Shown in pieces: positions 50,346 to 58,664 of a stretch of DNA of 64,000 nt. Made by a program: the position numbers and the translations under genes. This stretch comes from Actinomyces gerencseriae DSM 6844 (GTDB lineage Bacteria; Actinomycetota; Actinomycetes; Actinomycetales; Actinomycetaceae), in the NCBI RefSeq assembly GCF_000429265.1, contig NZ_AUBN01000012.1, positions 1-64,000 on the forward strand, given 5' to 3'. Position 1 is the first letter of the stretch. Every line of letters begins with the position of its first letter. The notes under the pieces were generated by a model. The model was not told the DNA's origin, searched no databases, and saw only the letters and a list, made by a program, of their open reading frames with translations.

Positions 50346-50522
50346 GCGGCCTCCCCGTCCTCAGCCGTCCGGAGCCCGCGGGCCCCGATGCGGCACCGCC
50401 GGGAACCGTGCCGCCTCGCCAGGCGCCGCGCCCGCGGTGCTCGCAGCGCCCGCGACGACGTGCCATCCTGTCTCCAGGCCGGTGCCATCCGGTACCGCGC
50501 CCCCCGACGAGAGGAGGCTGCT

Positions 50523-50705
50523 ATGGGATTCGATGATCTGACGAGCAGGGCCGGCGAGTTCCTCGGCTCCGACAAGGGCGAGGCCGTCAAGGACCAGGCC
50601 CTCGACAAGGCCGCCGAGACGGCCAAGAAGGCGATCGGCGGCAAGTTCGACCCCCAGGTCGACGCCGCCCGCGACGCCATCGACTCCAAGCTCGGCGGCG
50701 CCTGA
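50523..50705 (+). CDS. MT0933-like antitoxin-family protein
   Basis: A 60-residue, highly charged helical protein (MGFDDLTSRAGEFLGSDKGE and onward) like the MT0933/Rv0909 antitoxin family, with repeated K-D and A-A-E patterns. GAGGAGG seven bases before the ATG is a strong initiation site. In M. tuberculosis the cognate toxin gene Rv0910 is adjacent; none is here. It may be an orphan antitoxin or a small stress protein of the same composition. Confidence 0.65.
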   Translation: MGFDDLTSRAGEFLGSDKGEAVKDQALDKAAETAKKAIGGKFDPQVDAARDAIDSKLGGA

Positions 50706-50744
50706 GTCCGAGGGCGCGATCGCACGGCCCCGCGATCGCAGGAG

Positions 50745-50774
50745 AGTCCCGGCATCCCGCGGGATGCCGGGACT
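50745..50774 (+). terminator. Perfect 30-bp palindrome terminator
   Basis: AGTCCCGGCATCCCG and its exact complement with no spare bases (50745-50774), followed by TCTATCATC. It lies 40 bp past the small antitoxin-like gene. Confidence 0.8.
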
Positions 50775-51046
50775 TCTATCATCCCGTTTCCGTCTCTCGC
50801 CGTTCCTCCGCTGTCCTATGAGCGAGCCTCCCCGCGCGCGGATGCCCCCTTTCGCTGTCGTGAGTTTCGGGTCCTCGGCACAGCGAGCCCCCCCCCGCGC
50901 GGCCGCCCCTACGAGCGCCGGCGTCGCAGCGGATCAGCGGCGACATCACGCGACGCGCGGCCATCCCTGCGGGGCCGGCGTGGACGATCCGGCGACGTGC
51001 GCAGGAGGAGGGGCGCCCGACCGTCCCTGCGGGGCCGGCGGGCACA

Positions 51047-53515
51047 ATGGAGCCCATGACCGATTCCGCGACCGCCTTCCCACCCCCGTCCGACCTGCCG
51101 CCCGCGCCTGCCTGGCTCGACGACATCGAGGGGGATCGGGCCCTCGCCTGGGTCGCCGAGCGCAACGCCGCAGCCCTCGCCGCCGTCGAGGGGAGCGAGC
51201 GCTTCGAGGCTATTCGGACCGAGGTCGAGACGATCCTCGACTCGTCCGACCGCATCCCCACCGCTGCTCAGGCGGACGGCCTTCTCTACAACTTCTGGAC
51301 CGACACCGACCACCCGCGCGGCCTGTGGCGCCGCACCACCTGGGAGTCCTACCGCGCGGGCGCGCCCGGTCGGACCGGCAGGATCGGCGGGGTCGGCCGG
51401 GCCGACGGGAACAACGCGCCCGGCACGCCCAGCGGGACCAGCAGGACCGGCGCGCCCAGCGGAACCGGCAACGGCAGCGATGAGCACGGCGACGACGGCC
51501 CCAGCAGCCACGGCGACGACGGCAACAACACCGGAACGCGGTGGGAGGTGCTGCTCGACCTCGACGCGCTCAGCGAGGCCGAGGGGGTCACCTGGGTGTG
51601 GCACGGCGCCCGGGTCCTGCGCACCGGCCCCCTGGCCGGCAAGCGGGCCCTCGTGAACCTGTCCGACGGCGGCTCGGACACCGATATCACTCGCGAGCTG
51701 GACCTCGGCACCGGGCGCTTCATCCCGCCCGCCGAGGGAGGCTTCCACCGCGAGGCCTCCAAGGGATCGCTGGTATGGGCCGACGACGACGGAGACTCGG
51801 TGCTGGCCGTCGCCGACCTGGGTCGGGGATCGCTGTCCCCCGCCGGATACCCGCGGCAGGTCAGGCGGATGCGGCGCGGGCAGCAGCCGACCGCGGGCGA
51901 GGTCCTGCTCACGGCCGCGGTCGACGACGACGGCGCCTGGGCCCACCGCGACCGCTGGGGCCGCACCTGGCTGCTCACGCACCCCGACTTCCACACCGAG
52001 GAACTGTGGCTGCTCCCCGACGGGGCCCGGACCCTCCCGCCGTCGTCGGGGCCGACGGCCCTGGCGGACACCGGCACGACCGTCGCCCCGGGTGCCGTGC
52101 ACATCGACGTGCCCTCCTCCGCCCAGGCCACCGCCGCCTGGGAATGGCTTCTGGTGAGTCTGCGCGAGGACTGGGAGATCGCGGGCGCCGTTCATCGGGC
52201 CGGCTCGCTCCTGGCCGCGCCCCTGGATGCATTCCTGTCCGGCGAGCGCACGTTCGAGACCCTGTTCGCCCCGACGTCGTCGGCCTTCCTGACCGGCTTC
52301 ACGATGACCGCCCACCACCTGGTGCTGACCCTGCTCGATGACTGCGTGCCCACCCTGGAGGTGCTGACGCCGCCGGGCGGGGCGGACGACGGCTCGGCCG
52401 GGTGGATGCGCCGCCCCCTGGATCTGAGCGCGCTCGACGGAGGGCCGTGCGAGCCGACGTCCGGCACCGGGAGCCCCGGGAGCACCACGGGTCCCGCCCC
52501 GGCGGCCGATCCCACCGCGCTACGCCCGGGCCGTCCCCTGATCGAGGTGAGCGCCACCGCCATCGACGGGCGGGAGGGCGACCGATTGTGGCTGACGACG
52601 TCGTCCTTCACCCGGCCGACCACCCTCATGGCGGGCGAGCTCGACATCGACGGCCGCCTGACCGGCGTCGAGGTGCTGCGCGCCGCGCCGGACCGCTTCG
52701 ACGCGACCGGCATCGAGGTCGGTCAGCACGTGGCGGTCAGCTCGGACGGCACGCGCGTGCCCTACTTCCAGGTGGGGAGACCGGTCGTCGATGACGAGGG
52801 GCGCGCCGTGCCGGGGCCCACGATCCTGTACGGCTACGGCGGCTTCGAGGTGCCGCTGGGCGTCGGCTACATGCCGGTGATCGGCAAGGCCTGGCTGGAG
52901 CGCGGCGGCACCTACGTCATCGCGAACATCCGCGGGGGCGGGGAGTACGGGCCGGCCTGGCACCGGGCCGGTCTGAAGGAGCACCGGCACCGCGTCTACG
53001 AGGACTTCGCCGCCGTCGCCCGGGCGCTGAGCGAGAGGGGTGTCACCACGCCGGACCGGCTGGCCGTGCACGGGGGCTCCAACGGAGGCCTGCTCGTGGG
53101 CATGATGCTCACCCGGTACCCCGAGCTGGTCGGGGCGGTGCTGTGCGAGGTGCCGCTGCTGGACATGAGCCGCTACACCCACCTGCTGGCCGGCGCCTCC
53201 TGGGAGGCTGAGTACGGGGACCCGGACGACCCCGCGCAGTGGGAGTTCATCCGGGACTTCTCCCCCTTCCACTTGCTGAGACGGGGGCGCGACTACCCTC
53301 CGGTGCTGCTGATGACCTCGACCCGGGACGACCGGGTCCACCCGGCGCACGCGCGCACCATGGCCCACCGGCTGGAGTGCCTGGGGCAGACGGTGACCTA
53401 CTTCGAGAACTCCGAGGGCGGGCACGGCCGGGCCTCGACCAATGCGCAGCGGGCGCTGATGAGCGCTCTGACGTACGACGTCGCCTGGCGGACCCTGACC
53501 CCGAGCGCGTCGTGA
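51047..53515 (+). CDS. Prolyl oligopeptidase-family (S9) peptidase
   Basis: An 822-residue cytosolic serine peptidase. A beta-propeller fills residues 20-530 and the alpha/beta hydrolase domain 560-822. The catalytic Ser is in HGGSNGGLLVGMM, Asp in TSTRDDRVHPAHA and His in SEGGHGRAST. It cleaves peptides after proline; the propeller gates entry. Two Gly/Ser/Thr/Asp-rich insertions (about 103-164 and near 475) are absent from typical members. ATG 51047 or ATG 51056 could start it; GGAG is only well placed for neither. No signal peptide. Confidence 0.92.
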   Translation: MEPMTDSATAFPPPSDLPPAPAWLDDIEGDRALAWVAERNAAALAAVEGSERFEAIRTEVETILDSSDRIPTAAQADGLLYNFWTDTDHPRGLWRRTTWESYRAGAPGRTGRIGGVGRADGNNAPGTPSGTSRTGAPSGTGNGSDEHGDDGPSSHGDDGNNTGTRWEVLLDLDALSEAEGVTWVWHGARVLRTGPLAGKRALVNLSDGGSDTDITRELDLGTGRFIPPAEGGFHREASKGSLVWADDDGDSVLAVADLGRGSLSPAGYPRQVRRMRRGQQPTAGEVLLTAAVDDDGAWAHRDRWGRTWLLTHPDFHTEELWLLPDGARTLPPSSGPTALADTGTTVAPGAVHIDVPSSAQATAAWEWLLVSLREDWEIAGAVHRAGSLLAAPLDAFLSGERTFETLFAPTSSAFLTGFTMTAHHLVLTLLDDCVPTLEVLTPPGGADDGSAGWMRRPLDLSALDGGPCEPTSGTGSPGSTTGPAPAADPTALRPGRPLIEVSATAIDGREGDRLWLTTSSFTRPTTLMAGELDIDGRLTGVEVLRAAPDRFDATGIEVGQHVAVSSDGTRVPYFQVGRPVVDDEGRAVPGPTILYGYGGFEVPLGVGYMPVIGKAWLERGGTYVIANIRGGGEYGPAWHRAGLKEHRHRVYEDFAAVARALSERGVTTPDRLAVHGGSNGGLLVGMMLTRYPELVGAVLCEVPLLDMSRYTHLLAGASWEAEYGDPDDPAQWEFIRDFSPFHLLRRGRDYPPVLLMTSTRDDRVHPAHARTMAHRLECLGQTVTYFENSEGGHGRASTNAQRALMSALTYDVAWRTLTPSAS

Positions 53516-53623
53516 CGGGGCCGGGAGCCGGGCGAGTCCGAGACGGGGAGCGCCGGGACCGGGAGGGAAGGCCGTGGCCGGGTCCGAGCCGCCGGAGTCG
53601 TCTTCGGCCGGGAGCCGGGCGAC

Positions 53624-53931
53624 ATGGAGGTCGAGGAATGGCTGCGCCGGCACGGTGGCGACCTCATCGACCGCGCGGCCGCGGCGAGGCCCGTCGTCGA
53701 CGACGCCCGCTCAGCGGCGCGGGCCCGCAACCCGAAACGCGCTCAGCGCGAGGCGCCCGGGCGGCACGCAAACCGCGCAGCAGCACCGCGGCCCGGGAGG
53801 CCCTGGCGACGGACCTGGAGGCCCTGGCGGCGGACCGGGTGCAGGACCGCTCCATCCGACGTCGTCAGGAGCGCGCGGAGGTCCGGGCGAAACGACGCGC
53901 ACGACCCCGGGCGCGCCACCGGGGTCGGTGA
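53624..53931 (+). pseudogene. Small basic helical protein, apparently frameshifted
   Basis: The frame from ATG 53624 reads MEVEEWLRRHGGDLIDRAAA and a helical continuation to about codon 43. The other frame then resumes the same kind of sequence: REALATDLEALAADRVQDRS ... ARPRARHRGR to a stop at 53931. Joined near 53750 (a run of GCGCCCGGGCGG) they give a credible protein of about 100 residues, rich in Arg, Ala and Glu. GGGAG lies nine bases upstream of the ATG. Either the gene is broken, the base is a sequencing error, or frameshifting occurs. Confidence is limited. Confidence 0.45.
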
Positions 53932-53949
53932 GTCCGCCCACCGCACGAA

Positions 53950-54003
53950 CCGATCTCGAGCCGGAACCGGACCGATCTCGGTGCGGAACTCGACCGATCT
54001 CGG
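53950..54003. repeat. 22-bp tandem array S3
   Basis: CCGATCTCG starts at 53950, 53972 and 53994, an exact 22-bp period. It lies between the frameshifted gene and the ABC terminator. Confidence 0.85.
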
Positions 54004-54101
54004 CGACGTGGGCGGAGAGGGCACGGGGCCGCCGGGCGCGCACCCCTGATACACGCCCCCGGCGGCCCACCGCGTTCCGGACCTCCTTCCACTCGATGGA
54101 G

Positions 54102-54135
54102 CTCCACGACCCGCATGCCTGGATGGGTCGTGGAG
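54102..54135 (-). terminator. Terminator of the ABC exporter operon
   Basis: An 11-bp stem CTCCACGACCC (54102-54112) and GGGTCGTGGAG (54125-54135) with a 12-base loop, 37 bp past the permease stop. Confidence 0.7.
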
Positions 54136-54171
54136 ACTGGACAGCTCCCCCCGACTCGGCTCCTCGCGCCC

Positions 54172-55377
54172 CTACTGGGCATTGAGCGCCGCCGTCGGGG
54201 GCGTGCGCGCGGCGCGCACCGCCGGGTACAGCCCGGCCACCGCGCCGATGAGGACCGTGACCCCCAGGCCCGCCAGCACGATGAGCAGCGGCAGGGCGAA
54301 GGGCCAGCCCCTGGCGGCGGCCATCCCGGCCGTCACCCCGGTCCCCAGGACGCAGCCCAGCGCCCCTCCCAGCCCGGCCAGAAGCAGGGCCTCGGCGAGG
54401 AACTGTATGAGGATGTGGCTGCGCATGGCCCCCAGGGCGCGCCTCAGGCCGATCTCACGACGCCGCTCCAGCACGGAGATGATCATGGTGTTGGCCACCC
54501 CGATACCGCCCACGAGCAGGGCGATCGACCCCACCCCCGCCAGCAGACTGGTGAAGGCCTGGTCGGCGGCGTTCTTGGCGGCCAGCGCGTCCGAGGGGCG
54601 CGAGATCTTGACGGACCCCGGCATCTGGGGAGAAATCGTGGGACCGATCAGGCTCCTCACCCGCTCGACGGCGGAGTCCTCGCTGCGCTCGTAGATGGTC
54701 GTGGGATTGCCCTCGTGGCCGAACAGCCGCTCGGCCACCGGCGCCCCGATGAGCGCCCCGTTGTCGAGCTCGGGGGCCAGCACCGAGGGCTTGAGGATGC
54801 CGACCACGGTGAAGGAGGTGCCGCCGAGCCACACCTGAGTCCCCGGCTCCACCACGCCCAGCCGCTTGGCGGCGGTCGCTCCGAGCACGGTCGCCGGGTA
54901 GGTGGAGGTCGCCTCATTGAGCCAGGTGCCCTTGTCGACCTCGCCGGCGACGACGTCGAGCAGTCCCTGCTCGGCCACGAGGGTCGAGATGCCGCCGGTC
55001 GCGTCCTTGTCGCTCAGAGAGTTCCGGTAGACGGAGGCGTCCTTGACCAGCGAGGTCGAGCTCGCCTGCTGGATGCCCTCGATCTGCTTGACCCGTCCGA
55101 CGGCGTCGGTGGGGAGCTTGACGTCCGTGCCGCTGAGGTCGGAGCCCGGGGTGACGGTGAGCATGTTGGTGCCCAGGGACTCGAGCTGGGCGGTGAGCTG
55201 GGCCCGGCTGGAGGTGGACACGCCGACGACCGCGATCATGGCGGCGATGCCGATGGCGATGCCCAGGGCGGACAGGAAGGCGCGCATCGGCCGGGCGCGC
55301 AGGCCCGTCCCGGCCAGGCGCAGGACGTCGGCCGAGCGCAGGTGCGGGCGCTCCAGGCGCGTCGTGGTCGAGGTCAT
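54172..55377 (-). CDS. MacB-like ABC transporter permease
   Basis: A 401-residue permease of the MacB/LolE type: TM1 at about 34-56, a large extracytoplasmic MacB-periplasmic-core domain (60-265) starting STSSRAQLTAQLESLG, then three membrane helices (275-300, 325-350, 365-385) with the coupling segment RRREIGLRRALGAMRSHI. It moves substrates (antimicrobials or lipids) with the ATPase encoded upstream. Its ATG lies 3 bases inside the ATPase gene end, so the two are coupled. The operon ends at the hairpin 54102-54135. Confidence 0.93.
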   Translation of the reverse strand: MTSTTTRLERPHLRSADVLRLAGTGLRARPMRAFLSALGIAIGIAAMIAVVGVSTSSRAQLTAQLESLGTNMLTVTPGSDLSGTDVKLPTDAVGRVKQIEGIQQASSTSLVKDASVYRNSLSDKDATGGISTLVAEQGLLDVVAGEVDKGTWLNEATSTYPATVLGATAAKRLGVVEPGTQVWLGGTSFTVVGILKPSVLAPELDNGALIGAPVAERLFGHEGNPTTIYERSEDSAVERVRSLIGPTISPQMPGSVKISRPSDALAAKNAADQAFTSLLAGVGSIALLVGGIGVANTMIISVLERRREIGLRRALGAMRSHILIQFLAEALLLAGLGGALGCVLGTGVTAGMAAARGWPFALPLLIVLAGLGVTVLIGAVAGLYPAVRAARTPPTAALNAQ

Positions 55378-56132
55378 CGTGTCTCCCTCGTCGTAGTCGT
55401 TGTGCCGGCCGGGGCGAGTGCCCCCGTGCCGGTGGCCGGCACGGCGGCCGCCTCGGGGTGGGCCGAGTCGGCGACGATCCGTCCGTCGCGGATGGCGACG
55501 CGCCGTGGCAGCCTGGACGCCAGCTCGTTGTCGTGGGTGATGACGACGACCGTCGTCCCCTGCTCGTGCAGCTCGTGGAGGAGCTCGACGATCGAGGCGC
55601 CCGAGACCGAGTCGAGGTTGCCGGTCGGCTCGTCCGCCAGGAGCAGAGGCGGGTCCCCGACGACGGCGCGGGCGATGGCCACGCGCTGCCGCTCGCCGCC
55701 GGACATCTGGTGGGGGCGGTGGTGCAGGCGGTGCCCGAGCCCCACCCGGTGCAGGGCGACCTCGGCGCGCTCGCGCCTCTCCGAGCGCGCCACCCCCAGG
55801 TAGAGCAGCCCGTCGGCGACGTTGTCGATCGCCGTCACGCCCTCCGACAGGTGGAACTGCTGGAAGACGAAGCCGATGCGGCGAGCGCGCACGGCGGACA
55901 GCTCCTGGTCCGACATGCCGGCGACGTCGAGGCCGTCGATCTCGACGGTTCCCGAGCTGGGCCGGTCGAGGGTGCCGATGAGGTTGAGGAGGGTCGATTT
56001 CCCCGAGCCGGAGGGACCGACGACGGCGACGAACTCGCCGCGGTCGACCTCCAGGCTGACCCCGGCGCAGGCGGCGACGGGTGGCTGGCCGTAGGTGCGG
56101 CGCACGTCGCGCAGGGACAGGATGCGGCTCAT
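55374..56132 (-). CDS. MacB/LolD-like ABC transporter ATPase
   Basis: A 252-residue ATPase with Walker A GPSGSGKS (39-46), Q-loop FQQFHLSEGVTA, signature MSGGERQRVAIARA, Walker B LLLADEPTGNLD and the H-loop VVVITHDNELA. The C-terminal 35 residues are Ala/Pro/Thr-rich and probably disordered. It powers the permease encoded directly downstream and the adaptor encoded upstream. Four-base overlaps with both neighbours show a tight operon. Confidence 0.95.
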   Translation of the reverse strand: MSRILSLRDVRRTYGQPPVAACAGVSLEVDRGEFVAVVGPSGSGKSTLLNLIGTLDRPSSGTVEIDGLDVAGMSDQELSAVRARRIGFVFQQFHLSEGVTAIDNVADGLLYLGVARSERRERAEVALHRVGLGHRLHHRPHQMSGGERQRVAIARAVVGDPPLLLADEPTGNLDSVSGASIVELLHELHEQGTTVVVITHDNELASRLPRRVAIRDGRIVADSAHPEAAAVPATGTGALAPAGTTTTTRETR

Positions 56133-57313
56133 CTCTGCGGCACCACCACGCGCTGGCCCTCGGTCAGGCCATCGCCCGAGATCTCGACCCGGCCGCCGGC
56201 GAAGAGGCCGGTGGTCACCGGGACCCGCTTCGTCGTGCTGTCGTCCTGAACCACCTCGACGCCGAACTGCTCCGGGCTCAGGGCGACGAGCGCCCCCACG
56301 GGCACGGACAGGACGTTCTCCCGCTTCTCGCTGGGCAGGCCCACGGTGACCGAGACCTCCTGGAAGTTGGAGGTGACCGAGGGGTCGTCGGGGACGACGG
56401 TCACCGGGATGACGCGCTCCTTGGAGTCCTTGTTCTCGCCCGACCCGCTCTTCTCCGTAGGGGTGCCCACGGAGGTGATGGTGCCGGTGGTGTCAACGGC
56501 TCCGGGCAGGTGCAGGGTGACCTTGTTGCCGACGACGCCGAGCTGCTGGTCGGCGAGCTTGATGTTGACCTCGACCACCTGAGCGGTGGAGGTGACGTCG
56601 TAGAGCTCGCCGTCGGACGCGGCCCGGTCCCCCACGCGGGACTTGATGCTTCCCACGCGCAGGTCGTCCGTGGCGAAGACGATGCGCCCCAGGGGGAGCG
56701 TGCCGTTCTGCTCCAGGCCCACGTCCTTCTGCCAGGCCTTGATGGCCTTCGTGGTCCACCAGCCGAAGGTGCCGTCGGGTTCGAGGCTGAAGTAGCCCAT
56801 GGCCTGGAGGGCGCTCTGGAGCTGCTGGACGTCGCTGCCCTTGCTCATGTCCGGCTCGAAGGCGCGCCAGGCGGGGATGGAGCCGCGCATGAGGTAGGCG
56901 GAGTCGTCGCCGATCTCGTAGAGCCGGTCGCCGGCGTGGATCACGGTGCCCGCGGCGGGCAGCCAGGTGACGACGCCCTCGAAACCGGAGCGCAGCGCAT
57001 GGGAGTCGGAGAACCGCAGGGTGCCGGTGGCGCTCGTCTCCCCCTGGAGGTCGCCGCGGGTGATCTCGTCGGTCGCGCCGGTGAAGGTCGTGGGGTTGTC
57101 GTCGGCCTTCCTGCTCCGACCCGGCAGCACCCCGACCGCCGCCGCGGTTCCCACCCCCGCCCCGGCCAGGAGGAGGGCGGCCCCGGCACCGATGAGGATC
57201 CGACGACGGCTCAGACGCGGGGAGGACTCCGCCCTCCCCGGCAGGTCCGCCTCATCCGTGCCGGGGAGATCGGAGACGGTCACGGCGTCGCCGGTTCGGT
57301 GCCGCCACTTCAC
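56129..57313 (-). CDS. Membrane-fusion-type adaptor with peptidoglycan-binding domain
   Basis: A 394-residue adaptor. A cytoplasmic tail (1-35) precedes one membrane anchor (about 36-65), then a peptidoglycan-binding domain (about 133-185; SKGSDVQQLQSALQAMGYFS and TTKAIKAWQKDVG), and a HlyD/RND-like barrel region (210-390) with two VxxGAxVALSPEQ-like strands. Gram-positive MacAB-like exporters use such adaptors; the peptidoglycan-binding domain would fix the complex in the wall. It overlaps the lipoprotein gene upstream by 4 bases. Confidence 0.88.
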   Translation of the reverse strand: MKWRHRTGDAVTVSDLPGTDEADLPGRAESSPRLSRRRILIGAGAALLLAGAGVGTAAAVGVLPGRSRKADDNPTTFTGATDEITRGDLQGETSATGTLRFSDSHALRSGFEGVVTWLPAAGTVIHAGDRLYEIGDDSAYLMRGSIPAWRAFEPDMSKGSDVQQLQSALQAMGYFSLEPDGTFGWWTTKAIKAWQKDVGLEQNGTLPLGRIVFATDDLRVGSIKSRVGDRAASDGELYDVTSTAQVVEVNIKLADQQLGVVGNKVTLHLPGAVDTTGTITSVGTPTEKSGSGENKDSKERVIPVTVVPDDPSVTSNFQEVSVTVGLPSEKRENVLSVPVGALVALSPEQFGVEVVQDDSTTKRVPVTTGLFAGGRVEISGDGLTEGQRVVVPQR

Positions 57314-57795
57314 TTGTCGCCCTCAGTCGTGGCGGTGGCGCACTTCTGGAGCGCCGAGTCGGGAATCGTGCCCAGGTCGAGGGACAGGCCCTTGCCGGGC
57401 TCCGGGTCCTTGACGTCGTAACCGTCGGCCCGCAGGCACTCGGCCATCTTGACGCCCGCGTCGAGGGTCTCGGGGTCGTTGAGGTCATCGGAGCTGGCCC
57501 CGGGCGCCGGTCCGAGCTTCTTCTCGCACTCCTGGCTGGCCGCGTTGAAGGCGGCCGGGTCCCCGCCCGTGTCCTCGGAGCGGACGTCCTTGTTGGCGGA
57601 GGGGTCGGACACGTTGAAGCCCGCGTCGCGCAGGCACTGGGCGAACTTGAGGTTGTAGTCCTCAGCGGACTCCGTCGCGCTGGTGGCCGACGGCGCGGCG
57701 TCGGTCGTGCTCTTGCCGCCGCACGCGGCCACCATCCCGAGCGCGCACACCACGCTCGCCGCCGCCACGAACACCCTCGTCCTACCGTTCCTCAT
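57310..57795 (-). CDS. Lipoprotein with duplicated Cys motif
   Basis: A 161-residue lipoprotein: signal peptide MRNGRTRVFVAAASVV, lipobox MVAAC with Cys25, then two related segments, FAQCLRDAGFNVSDP and MAECLRADGYDVKDP, each followed by another Cys (ASQEC, LQKC). The duplication suggests disulfide-linked repeats. It is first in the exporter operon and may bind the substrate outside. GAGGAG about ten bases before ATG 57795 supports that start over GTG 57813. No family is recognised. Confidence 0.78.
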   Translation of the reverse strand: MRNGRTRVFVAAASVVCALGMVAACGGKSTTDAAPSATSATESAEDYNLKFAQCLRDAGFNVSDPSANKDVRSEDTGGDPAAFNAASQECEKKLGPAPGASSDDLNDPETLDAGVKMAECLRADGYDVKDPEPGKGLSLDLGTIPDSALQKCATATTEGDK

Positions 57796-58003
57796 AATAG
57801 ACGTTCTCCTCACGTTTCGGTCGGGCCGGCATCCGGCCGGCGCCGGGCCCCGGTACCTCCGAGGCCGAGGCCCATTCCAGCGAAGAGGATGTTGCGAGAG
57901 CCTTCGGAAAAATGCTTACGCGGGTTTTACCTCACCCTCCCCTATCGTTGACCCGGGGCGGCCGTTCCCCGGCCGCCCGGTGAGAGAGCAGGAGGTCGAT
58001 GAC

Positions 58004-58663
58004 GTGCGCGTGCTGGTGGTCGAGGACGAGTCCTACCTCGCCGACGCGATAGCCACGGGGCTGCGCCGCGAGACGATGGCGGTCGACATCGCGGAAGACG
58101 GCGCCGAGGCGCTGGCCCAGGTGGAGATCGCCGACTACGACGTCGTCGTCCTGGACCGGGATCTGCCCGGAATCCACGGCGACGAGGTCTGCGCCCGTCT
58201 GGCCCGTGAGCACCCGGATGTGAAGGTCATCATGCTCACTGCGGCCCGCTCCCTGCGCGAGCGCGTCGAGGGCTTCGAGCTCGGAGCGGACGACTACCTC
58301 GTCAAGCCCTTCGAGTTCCCCGAGCTCGTGGCGAGGCTGCGCGCGCTGGAGCGGCGAAACCAGCCGGCGCGCGAGCCCATCCTGGAGTCCCGGGGGGTGC
58401 GCCTGGACCCCTTCCGCCGGGAGGTCTCGCGCGACGGCCACTTCGTGCGCCTGAGCCCCAAGGAGTTCGCGGTCCTCCAGCTGCTCATGGAGGCCGACGG
58501 CGGGGTGCTCAGCGCCGAGACGATCCTGGAGAAGGCCTGGGACGCGAACGCCGACCCCTTCTCGAACACGACGCGGGTGACCATCTCCAACCTGCGCAAG
58601 CGCCTCGGACGACCCTGGGTCATCCAGACCGTCCCGGGCGCCGGCTACCGCTTCGGGGACTGA
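58004..58663 (+). CDS. OmpR-family response regulator
   Basis: A 219-residue regulator. The receiver domain has Glu7/Asp8, phosphoacceptor Asp51 in VVVLDRDLPGIHGD and Lys in LVKPFEFP; the winged-helix domain has LSPKEFAVLQLLM and ends VPGAGYRFGD. GGAGG eight bases before GTG 58004 decides the start; the upstream frame to 57683 is not supported. It is divergent from the exporter operon, whose control it probably exerts, and its stop is one base before its kinase. It resembles the CutR/PdtaR-like actinobacterial group loosely. Confidence 0.92.
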   Translation: MRVLVVEDESYLADAIATGLRRETMAVDIAEDGAEALAQVEIADYDVVVLDRDLPGIHGDEVCARLAREHPDVKVIMLTAARSLRERVEGFELGADDYLVKPFEFPELVARLRALERRNQPAREPILESRGVRLDPFRREVSRDGHFVRLSPKEFAVLQLLMEADGGVLSAETILEKAWDANADPFSNTTRVTISNLRKRLGRPWVIQTVPGAGYRFGD

Positions 58664-58664
58664 C

